Under the pieces are notes generated by a model. The model ran no database searches. It saw only the letters and a list, made by a program, of their open reading frames with translations, and was not told the origin of the DNA. Shown piece by piece: positions 31,883 through 39,098 of a stretch of 58,549 nucleotides of DNA. The position numbers and the translations under genes are program-made. Source of the stretch: Planctomycetaceae bacterium (lineage in GTDB: Bacteria > Planctomycetota > Planctomycetia > Pirellulales > Pirellulaceae); assembly GCA_005778405.1 (NCBI GenBank), contig SXOA01000152.1, positions 1-58,549 on the forward strand. Direction: 5' to 3'. Numbering within the stretch: the stretch's first letter is position 1; each line of letters begins with the position of its first letter.

Positions 31883-33658
31883 TCGCATCACATCCGCGAA
31901 TGCCGCCTGGAGTTGTTTCATTCCTTTTTCCCCTTGCAAGCCGTCGACGACGACGTTGACGCGGACCTCGCTGGTGTTGATGAGGTCGAGGTTGATGCCG
32001 GCTTCGGCTAGGGCCCTGAACATGCGGATGGCTACTCCCGTGTGGGTCCGAAGGCCGACGCCGCTGACCGAGAGCTTGGCGATGATGGGACTGCTGGTTA
32101 CGGCTTTGCAATGCAACGCTTTGGCAATTTTCTGGGCCGCCGCCACACTCTGCGTGAGCTGCTTTTGCGGTACGGTGAAACTGAGGACCGCGCTGCCACC
32201 CGTGCTGGGGTGGCTCTGCACGATCATATCGACAAAGATGCCGGCAGCGGCGATTTCCTCGAACACCTTGGCGGCGATGCCGGGAGTATTGGGGACTCCG
32301 CTGATGCTGACGCGGGCCTGCGTCGGATCGAGCGAAATGTCGTCGATGGTCAGCCCTTCCATCGAAATATTCTGCAGCCGTTCGGCGACGGCAGCCGCAT
32401 CGGTGGCACTGGTGTGTCGCTCCAAAGGCTTGATGGGCGTCGTGGGCACTTTTTCCAGCGCAAAAGCCTGATGGACGATGCGGAGGGCTTGCTGCGATTG
32501 GTCGCGGTCGACCAGCACGCTGATTTTGATCTCGCTAGTGGTGATCATCTGGATGTTAATGCCGGCGTCGGCGAGCGCCCGGAACATCTTCTCGGCCACG
32601 CCCGTCTGCCGGGCCATCCCCAGGCCGACGACGGAAACCTTGGCCACGTTGCTATCCGACGAAACGTCGGTAGCTCCCACCAGCTTCGCCGCCTCTTGCA
32701 CGGCTTCCAGAGCGGCGTCAAAGTCGAGTTGCGGGACGGTGAAGGAGATATCTGCCTTGCCCGACTCGCCAACGTTCTGCACGATCATGTCCACCGAGAT
32801 ATTCTTGGCCGCGATGCGACTGAAGATTTCCAGGCTGGTGCCGGGGACATCGGGGACACCTTGCACGCTAATGCGGGCCTCGTCCTTGGTGATCGCTGCT
32901 CCACTGACCGGCTGATCGGGGCGCTCCGGCTCGGCGACGATCATCGTGCCGGGCTGATCGGTAAAGCTGCTCCGAACGTGGATCGGCACGTCGAACTTCT
33001 TGCCGAACTCAATACTGCGGCTATGCATCACGCCGGCCCCCAGGCTCGCCAGCTCCAGCATCTCGTCATAGCTGATGCGGCTGACGCGGCGGGCCTCCGG
33101 CACGACGCGAGGGTCGGTGGTGTAAACACCGTCCACGTCGGTATAGATCTCGCAGGCATCCGCCCGCAGCACCGCCGCCAGGGCCACTGCGGTGGTATCG
33201 CTGCCGCCGCGGCCGAGCGTGGTGAGGTTGAAGTCCTCGTCAATTCCCTGAAAGCCCGCGGCGAGGATGATGTTGCCGGCGTCGAGAACCTTTTTCATGC
33301 GGGCGGTTTCGATACTCTTGATGCGGGCCTTGCCGTGAGTGGTGTCGGTCTTGATGCCGATCTGGGCCCCGGTCATGCTCACCGCCTTGTGGCCCAGCGA
33401 ATGGATGGCCATCGCCACTAGGGCCACGCTCACCTGCTCGCCGGTGGAGAGCAGCATATCCATCTCGCGGGCCGGCGGCTTGTCGGTGATCTGCCGGGCC
33501 AGGTCGATCAGCTCGTCGGTGCTGTGCCCCATCGCGGAGACCACCATCACCACCTGGTTTCCCTCCTGCTGCGCGCGAATCGCCCGCCGGGCCGCCTTGA
33601 GGATTTTTTCCGGATTGGCGACGGAGGTGCCGCCGAATTTTTGCACGATGAGAGGCAT
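31880..33658 (-). CDS. lysC: Aspartate kinase with four ACT domains
   Basis: Phosphorylates aspartate, the first step towards lysine, threonine and methionine. 592 residues. The kinase domain (about 1-250) shows VQKFGGTSVANPEKI, the LSTGEQVSVALVAMAIHSLG segment, TLGRGGSDTTAVALAAVL and YTDVDGVYTTDPRVVPEA. It is followed by two ACT pairs: about 265-335, 345-405, 440-515 and 525-590, each with the VPDVPGTSL-type or GTHTGVA-like turn (VPDVPGT, ARQTGVAEK, VPNTPGIA, RTHTGVAIR). Most bacterial monofunctional aspartate kinases have one ACT pair and about 400 residues; a double pair is known from cyanobacterial enzymes and allows more elaborate allosteric control by Lys/Thr. The ATG at 33658 matches the family start. 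The apgM-like gene lies 58 nt upstream. Confidence 0.95.
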   Translation of the reverse strand: MPLIVQKFGGTSVANPEKILKAARRAIRAQQEGNQVVMVVSAMGHSTDELIDLARQITDKPPAREMDMLLSTGEQVSVALVAMAIHSLGHKAVSMTGAQIGIKTDTTHGKARIKSIETARMKKVLDAGNIILAAGFQGIDEDFNLTTLGRGGSDTTAVALAAVLRADACEIYTDVDGVYTTDPRVVPEARRVSRISYDEMLELASLGAGVMHSRSIEFGKKFDVPIHVRSSFTDQPGTMIVAEPERPDQPVSGAAITKDEARISVQGVPDVPGTSLEIFSRIAAKNISVDMIVQNVGESGKADISFTVPQLDFDAALEAVQEAAKLVGATDVSSDSNVAKVSVVGLGMARQTGVAEKMFRALADAGINIQMITTSEIKISVLVDRDQSQQALRIVHQAFALEKVPTTPIKPLERHTSATDAAAVAERLQNISMEGLTIDDISLDPTQARVSISGVPNTPGIAAKVFEEIAAAGIFVDMIVQSHPSTGGSAVLSFTVPQKQLTQSVAAAQKIAKALHCKAVTSSPIIAKLSVSGVGLRTHTGVAIRMFRALAEAGINLDLINTSEVRVNVVVDGLQGEKGMKQLQAAFADVMR

Positions 33659-33660
33659 GG

Positions 33661-33697
33661 AATTGCAGATTTGAGATTGCAGATTTCAGATTGCGAA
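33661..33697. repeat. Heptanucleotide repeat array upstream of aspartate kinase
   Basis: About five heptamers alternate between AGATTGC and AGATTTG/C (aattgc agatttg agattgc agatttc agattgc). The array begins 2 nt upstream of the aspartate kinase start and occupies its leader. The related AAATCCG/AAATCCC heptamers occur inside priA. Confidence 0.75.
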
Positions 33698-33716
33698 CCA
33701 TTCAGAGTGGCCGAAA

Positions 33717-34919
33717 CTAGCCATTTAGGAAATGGGGCATCAGCTCCCAACCCCGGTCAAAACATAGCTCCGATTTGGCAGCCGTCACTTCATCATACGT
33801 TGCCGCTCCCGCCGCTTTCACCCCGCTGCCGCAGAGGGCGAAGGGGACGTGGCCGTGGGAGTGGGTTTTGCTGCGGCAGGTGGTGGGATGGTCGGGGGTG
33901 ACGAGGATGCGGTAATCGCCGTGGGACTTGAGGGCGGCGTGGAGCGGGGTGACGATGTGCAGATCGATTTGCTCGAGGGCCTCGATCTTTTTGCGAAAAT
34001 CTCCTTCGTGGGAAGCTTCGTCCGTGGCTTCCACGTGGACGCAGATGATGTCGGTCGTCTTCAGGGCGGCGATGGCGTAGCGCCCCTTGGCGGCGTAGTC
34101 GGTGTCGGTGTAGCCGGTCGCGCCGGGGACTTCAATCCGGTCCCAGCCGATGAGGGCGGCCAAGCCGCGGAGCAGATCGACCGCGGTGATCATCTTGCCG
34201 CGCTTGCCATGCAACTCCAAAAAGGATGTGAGGAAAGGCGTTTTCCCTTGGCCCCACAGCCAGACCTGCGTGGCGGGCAACTTGCCCGCGTCCTGACGGG
34301 CGAAATTGACCGGATGCGACGCCAAAAGCGGCCGGCTGAACCCCATGAGTGTGTTGAGCAACTCGCTGCCAGGGCCGGTGGGCAAATAGGGGGCGACCGG
34401 CTGGTCGGTGATGTCGTGCGGCGGCGTGGTCTTCGTCTCGCTGCTGAAAGGGGCCGGGACTTTGCCCCCGCGGCAGATGAGCAGATTGCGATAGCTGACT
34501 CCGGGGACGAATTCCAGGTTCTCCGCCCCCAAACGCCATTGCACCGCCTTCACGAGCTCGGCAGCTTCCGATGAAGTGATATGATCCGCCGTGAAGCTTC
34601 GCATCACACCGCCGATCACGCTCACCAGATTACAGCGGACAGCCCAGTCGTCCGGCGCGAGCTTAATTCCCTGCGCCGCCGCCTCCAGCGGAGCACGTCC
34701 GGTGAAGTACACATGGGGGTCGTAGCCGAACAAACTCAGATTCGCCACATCCGACCCCGCCGGCAAATGGGCCGGAGTGTTGTTCGACCGGCCGACAACT
34801 CCCAGCCGGGCAATCTCATCCATGGCCGGAACATCGGCTGCCTGCAGCGGAGTTCTGCCGCCAAGCGCCTCGATGGGTTCGTCGGCACAGCCGTCGGGGA
34901 TGATGATGGCGTATTTCAT
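33717..34919 (-). CDS. apgM: Archaeal-type cofactor-independent phosphoglycerate mutase or homoserine kinase
   Basis: 400 residues of the aPGAM family (alkaline-phosphatase superfamily). The catalytic start KYAIIIPDGCADEP carries the metal-binding Asp; PAHLPAGSDVANLSLFGYDP carries the phosphoryl-accepting Ser region; later come HVEATDEASHEGDF and LVTPDHPTTCRSKTHSHGHV with the second metal site. A subset of this family, adjacent to aspartate-pathway genes in species lacking thrB, has been proposed to act as homoserine kinase. Here the direct neighbour downstream is aspartate kinase, 58 nt away on the same strand, which fits that proposal; a glycolytic role remains possible. The ATG at 34919 matches the family start. 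No signal peptide; cytoplasmic. Confidence 0.88.
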   Translation of the reverse strand: MKYAIIIPDGCADEPIEALGGRTPLQAADVPAMDEIARLGVVGRSNNTPAHLPAGSDVANLSLFGYDPHVYFTGRAPLEAAAQGIKLAPDDWAVRCNLVSVIGGVMRSFTADHITSSEAAELVKAVQWRLGAENLEFVPGVSYRNLLICRGGKVPAPFSSETKTTPPHDITDQPVAPYLPTGPGSELLNTLMGFSRPLLASHPVNFARQDAGKLPATQVWLWGQGKTPFLTSFLELHGKRGKMITAVDLLRGLAALIGWDRIEVPGATGYTDTDYAAKGRYAIAALKTTDIICVHVEATDEASHEGDFRKKIEALEQIDLHIVTPLHAALKSHGDYRILVTPDHPTTCRSKTHSHGHVPFALCGSGVKAAGAATYDEVTAAKSELCFDRGWELMPHFLNG

Positions 34920-35089
34920 GGCCGACTAGTTACGACACAATTCATGATGCGACGGAGAGACCACGCGTGTGGGCAGTTCGACTGGCAATTGCCTTTGTAC
35001 GTGAGGCCAACGAATTGCGAAATGCCCGTCAGCACTGACCACAAAAGGGCATCATTCAATGTTTGGTACGAATGTATAGATTCCTGATT

Positions 35090-37720
35090 TTATTTTTGCC
35101 CGCCTTCGGCGGTAGGAGGCAAAGGCATAAGAGGGACAGGTGGTAGGTTCCTCGCCAAACGGAAACCACAGTTGCCGCGGTCAAACGCTTCGAGGGAGAA
35201 GCGGGTGGCCGACCTCGCGAACAGTGCGTTGTAGCTGAACGACCCGCCACGCAACACACGGCTCATTACTGACCCGAGGTCCCCGTCGTCGTACCTATCT
35301 TGATTCCATTCCCACACGTTGCCGTGCATGTCGAACAGTCCCCAGCCGTTCGGCTGCCGACTTGCCACGGGCTGCGTCTTGTCCGTATCATAAACTGCAT
35401 AGTGTCTGAGGAGCGCCTCCTCGTCGCCGAAGCAGAAGTTGGTCGCCGATTTGGCCCGGCAAGTGTATTCCCATTCCGCCTCGGTCGGAAGCCTGTAGCC
35501 TTGTGACTCGGGAACGCTCCGCCTGCTGTCCCACTCGACCATTTGGAAGCGAAAGTCCTTGACTTTCTCTTTCCCTCCCGTTTTTTCGTAGTAGGGGGAG
35601 AGCCCTTCCCGGCGACTGAGCCAGTTGCAGAACAGAACGGCGTCGAACCAGTTGACACCATTCGCCGGATGATCGGCGGTGGGACTGAACTTCTCTGTGA
35701 TTTGCCAACTTGGCGACTTTTCCGCCGGGGGGCAATCGGGGTCAGCAATAAATGTTTCAAATTGCGTCCTGGTCACTTCACAGTCCTGCAGCCAGAAAGC
35801 CCGCGACAAAGTTACCAACGTTTTTTTGCCGCTTTCATCCGTCGCCGCCCGCTCAAAGCTACCCGCGGGAACTTTCAGAAACGTCATCCCCAGCAGATTG
35901 ACGTACCAATCCTTCGCCGGCTTCACCTGGTCAACAGCGGCAGTTTTCGGTAGGACCAGCTTCCACTGCCGCAGGGCCCAACTGGCCGCCGAATGTGTGG
36001 AGGCGTGGGGAGAATTGGAAACCAGGTCTTTCAAAACCGGCTCCAGGGCTTGCCGCTCATCGGCAGTCAGTTCGGTCACGGGAATTTGCCCTAGCGCCTG
36101 GCAAAGTCCGGACTGAAAGTCGGGGTCATCGGTTTCCTGAAGCGAGTGAGCATAATCCGCCACACTCCCCCGCCACTCGTGCAGGTGATGGATAAAAAAG
36201 GTCCGCTGGCTGGGGTCAGAGGCCAGGGCTAGCATTTTTTGCGACGGCTCTACCTCGCCAAGTTGCAAGAGCACGACCGCAAGGCGGAGCCGGTCGCTCG
36301 GCTCTTTCGCCGCCGCAAATCGCGCGTTCAATTCAGCGACGGCCGCCGATTTATCCTGGCGCAGGGCCGCGACGATGTTGGCGCATTCTCCGCCCGGGGC
36401 CTCGTAGATGCTGGAGACGAGGAACGGCGCGTCCACTTCGCCGAAATGAGCGAGCGCCACCGCGACGTGTAAGCACTGAGATGGATCGCGGGATTCCTCC
36501 GCGAGTCGCTGCCGCAAGATAGGTACGGCGTGCCACTGCACCTGCGTGAGGTTTTCGACGACGTAGGGCATGGCCTGCGGCGGCGCGACCAATAATGCTT
36601 CGACCATCGCAGCGGCGCGGGTTGCCTTCTGCCGCTCCCAGGCCAGGAGAGAGCCGGCCAAAATGAGCACCGCCAACAACAGCGACATGGACACCAGCGT
36701 TGGCCGCCGCTGGCACCACAGCCAGGCCCGTTCGGCTGGGCCTACCGGGCGAGCGACAATAGGTTTGCTCTCCAGCCACCGCCCTAAGTCGGTGGCTAGT
36801 TCCGCCGCGGTTGCATATCGTTTGGCCGTCTCCTTCCGCAAGCACTTGAGGCAAATCGTTTCCAGATCGCGGGGAATGGCCGGGTTGAGTTTCCGCAAGG
36901 CAACCGGCTCGGTATTGAGCACCTGGTGGATGGTCTCCGCCGGCGAAGCAGTTTGGAACGGTGGGCGACCCGTCAAAAGGAAATACAGCGTCGCCCCCAA
37001 GGAATACACGTCGGCGGCTGGGCCAATTTCATGGAGCTTGCCTCCCGCCTGCTCGGGAGGCATATAGCTGGGTGTCCCCATGATCTGGCCAGCGTTGGTC
37101 AGGTCGCTTTGGCCCTTCACCTGCTTCGCCAGGCCGAAATCGGTGAGTCGCGGCTGACTCACCTCATCGAGCAGGATGTTCTGAGGCTTGATGTCGCGAT
37201 GGATAATTCCCCTGCCGTGTGCATACGCGACGGCCTCCGCCACCGTTTTCAGCAAACGAGCCGCCCGCAACGGAGGGAGAGGGCCATCGGTCTTCACCTG
37301 TTCGTTCAGGCTGGTGCCTGCAACAAGTGCCATCGAAAAGAAGTGCTGGCCGTTGGCCTGGCCGACTTCATAAACGGGAACTATGCCCGGGTGGTCGAGC
37401 TTCGCCGCCGCCTCTGCCTCGGCGTAGAACCGTTTGACTTGCTCCTCGTCGGCCAATTCGCCCGAACGAATCATTTTCAGAGCGACGAGCCGGTTGAGTT
37501 TTGCCTGCCTAGCTTTGTAGACCACGCCCATGCCACCACGGGCAATTTCCTCCAGAAGCTCGTAGTCGCCGAACAGTTTTTGTGGACGGCGTGCGTCGGT
37601 AGCCGCGGGTACAAACGAGATCGTGTCCGCCAGGGGTGCCGTTGTTTGCGGTTCAGCGGGAGGCAAGGAAACAGTGACTTCGGGCAAATCTGACCGACTC
37701 GATGGAGAGGATTCCTTCAT
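35090..37720 (-). CDS. Membrane Ser/Thr protein kinase fused to a sulfatase-modifying-factor (FGE) domain
   Basis: 876 residues. Eukaryotic-type kinase domain at about 50-315 with all catalytic motifs: GGMGVVYKA, VALKM (Lys82), HRDIKPQN (Asp176), DFG (194-196) and MPPEQAGG. One transmembrane helix follows at about 338-360 (SMSLLLAVLILAGSLLAW), then a helical region to about 590 with HEAT-like units, and finally an FGE-sulfatase domain (about 600-870) with YRLPTEAEWEYTCRAK, GLFDMHGNVWEW and RVLRGGSFSYNALFARS. The Cys pair needed for formylglycine synthesis in true FGE enzymes is absent there (Ser and Ala stand in its place), so this domain probably binds a ligand rather than oxidising sulfatases. 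The ATG at 37720 is preferred to an extension to 37819. Kinase-FGE fusions are characteristic of planctomycetes. Confidence 0.9.
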   Translation of the reverse strand: MKESSPSSRSDLPEVTVSLPPAEPQTTAPLADTISFVPAATDARRPQKLFGDYELLEEIARGGMGVVYKARQAKLNRLVALKMIRSGELADEEQVKRFYAEAEAAAKLDHPGIVPVYEVGQANGQHFFSMALVAGTSLNEQVKTDGPLPPLRAARLLKTVAEAVAYAHGRGIIHRDIKPQNILLDEVSQPRLTDFGLAKQVKGQSDLTNAGQIMGTPSYMPPEQAGGKLHEIGPAADVYSLGATLYFLLTGRPPFQTASPAETIHQVLNTEPVALRKLNPAIPRDLETICLKCLRKETAKRYATAAELATDLGRWLESKPIVARPVGPAERAWLWCQRRPTLVSMSLLLAVLILAGSLLAWERQKATRAAAMVEALLVAPPQAMPYVVENLTQVQWHAVPILRQRLAEESRDPSQCLHVAVALAHFGEVDAPFLVSSIYEAPGGECANIVAALRQDKSAAVAELNARFAAAKEPSDRLRLAVVLLQLGEVEPSQKMLALASDPSQRTFFIHHLHEWRGSVADYAHSLQETDDPDFQSGLCQALGQIPVTELTADERQALEPVLKDLVSNSPHASTHSAASWALRQWKLVLPKTAAVDQVKPAKDWYVNLLGMTFLKVPAGSFERAATDESGKKTLVTLSRAFWLQDCEVTRTQFETFIADPDCPPAEKSPSWQITEKFSPTADHPANGVNWFDAVLFCNWLSRREGLSPYYEKTGGKEKVKDFRFQMVEWDSRRSVPESQGYRLPTEAEWEYTCRAKSATNFCFGDEEALLRHYAVYDTDKTQPVASRQPNGWGLFDMHGNVWEWNQDRYDDGDLGSVMSRVLRGGSFSYNALFARSATRFSLEAFDRGNCGFRLARNLPPVPLMPLPPTAEGGQK

Positions 37721-37843
37721 GGCCAGACGCGACGGGTAAGCGATGCGGCAGCGGACTGCCTTGCAAAGTAACATCCCGCCGAGGGGTTTGCCAGCAGTTC
37801 TCGTGGACGAACAGCCCACTCGCCGCCGCGGCTGCCGCTAATC

Positions 37844-37880
37844 CATCAATCGCCAGAAACCCCTGTTCGAGCTGTAGCAT
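37844..37880 (-). pseudogene. Possible relic of a squalene-cyclase-fold gene tail
   Basis: Read on the minus strand this encodes MLQLEQGFLAID, which aligns with the last residues MLQLDKGFLPIYQR of the gene ending at 45600. About 28 of 37 bases match by eye, including CGAGCTG-AGCAT-type blocks. The stop codon is lost and nothing upstream aligns further. A chance match is unlikely but not excluded. Confidence 0.4.
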
Positions 37881-37936
37881 CTTGAGCGAGCGCAGTCAGC
37901 GCGAATCATTGTTTCAAGCGGCATAAGAACGTGCCA

Positions 37937-37991
37937 AGCTTAGCCGCCGCGTCCACGCGGCGAATCCCCGCGTGGGCGTGGGCGCTAAGCT
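37937..37991. repeat. Long hairpin repeat, family C, copy 3
   Basis: Outer arms AGCTTAGC (37937-37944) and GCTAAGCT (37984-37991) and inner CCACGCGG / CCGCGTGG arms around a CGAATCC loop, the same loop as copy 1. Four of 24 positions do not match as Watson-Crick pairs, two of them G-U type. Confidence 0.8.
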
Positions 37992-38177
37992 CGCTTCTAG
38001 ACCGTGCAGAGTGAAACACGGAATCGCCCTGGTGGAGCATCGCGGAGCAGCGACAACGGCGTCGCAGGGAGGACAGGGAGGCACTCGCAGGACTGCGGCC
38101 AGTCCACCGGACATTCTGCCCAACCGGTTCAATCCCACGTTCCCACGCCAGGATTATGTCCAAGAACGATCCAAACA

Positions 38178-38206
38178 TTTGTAAGTGGGTATTTGTGAGC
38201 TATAAT
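38178..38206 (+). promoter_or_regulatory. Probable promoter of the hydrolase-RND operon
   Basis: TTTGTA at 38178-38183 and a perfect TATAAT at 38201-38206 with a 17-nt spacer, 71 nt before the start of the hydrolase gene. It resembles a vegetative sigma70-type promoter. Confidence 0.45.
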
Positions 38207-38276
38207 TGCGAACTCCGTCAACCCGCGCGCTTCGATCCCCTGCGGGAAGCGATCATTCGGTGTTTCGTGTTTCACC

Positions 38277-39098
38277 ATGTTCCAAAACATTCTCAACTTT
38301 TTTGGAATGACTGGCCCTGACGGTTATCGTCGGGCGCAACCCTTGATTCTCGTCAATGGATTGGCGGAACAGGGTGAGAGCTGGTATCCGAACCGCAACG
38401 CGTGGCAGAAGCATTATGACGTGCATACGCCGGGCGTTATGGTGTTTGGCGGCCCGGTCATGCAGGAGCGGCTGGCCGAACGGAAGCCCATTAACATCGA
38501 ATTCCTGACGAATCGCCTGGCCGAGTACCTGGATCGGTTCGTGCAGTCTCCTCCGTATCACCTGGTCGCCAGCAGTTTGGGCGGACAGATTTCCATTGAG
38601 TATGCGGCCCGCCATCCCGAAAATGTTGGCAAGCTCGTCTTGCTGTGCCCTTCCGGTTTCGGCACGGAAGAACGCTTGCCGATCACCGAGGGCGCGCGGC
38701 ACAAGAACTATCAAGGGCTGGTCGAGAGCACGTTCTTCGATCGACGTTACGCCAGTCCGCGAATTGTCGATTATTATGCTGAGAAGTTTGCCCATAAGCC
38801 TTGGCGGAAGGCCTTTTTTGAAACGGTGCGCAGCACCAAGAGCCATTCGGTGCTGGACAAGCTGACGCGGATCGATCGGCCTACGCTGGTGATTTGTGGG
38901 CGTGAGGACCGCATTGTCAATCCTCAGGCGGTGCAAGCAGCGGTCGAGAACATTCCGAATTACCGATTTGTGATGATTCCCAATTGCGGCCACGCGCCTC
39001 AGCTGGAGTGTCCGAAGTTGATCAATCGCCTGGTCGTCGAGTTCTTGAGTCTCGCCGACCCAACGGCTCCCAGTCCCTCCCTGGCGGATGCGCGGTGA
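38277..39098 (+). CDS. Alpha/beta hydrolase, coupled to an RND transporter
   Basis: 273 residues with an alpha/beta-hydrolase fold. The nucleophile elbow is ASSLGGQIS (Ser100), the acid is Asp211 in CGREDRIV, and the base is His239 in NCGHAPQLE. The oxyanion region LILVNGLAEQGESWYPNRNA precedes it. No signal peptide, so cytoplasmic. The substrate (ester, lipid or C-C bond) is not deducible. Its stop overlaps the GTG start of the following RND-family gene, so the two are translated together, and the hydrolase may process a lipid or ester that the transporter moves; that is inference. The ATG at 38277 begins the fold; it is preceded by a plausible promoter. Confidence 0.85.
   Translation: MFQNILNFFGMTGPDGYRRAQPLILVNGLAEQGESWYPNRNAWQKHYDVHTPGVMVFGGPVMQERLAERKPINIEFLTNRLAEYLDRFVQSPPYHLVASSLGGQISIEYAARHPENVGKLVLLCPSGFGTEERLPITEGARHKNYQGLVESTFFDRRYASPRIVDYYAEKFAHKPWRKAFFETVRSTKSHSVLDKLTRIDRPTLVICGREDRIVNPQAVQAAVENIPNYRFVMIPNCGHAPQLECPKLINRLVVEFLSLADPTAPSPSLADAR

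Larger units (their letters stand above)
37721..38276. other. Gap between the kinase and hydrolase genes
   Basis: 556 nt of divergent intergenic DNA. It holds a short relic of a squalene-cyclase-fold gene tail (37844-37880, minus), a family C hairpin (37937-37991) and a probable promoter (38178-38206). I see no intact gene in it. Confidence 0.6.

Noticed and set aside
32042..33421. Open frame of 459 codons on the plus strand.
   Set aside because: Antisense to the aspartate kinase gene, with no recognisable domain.
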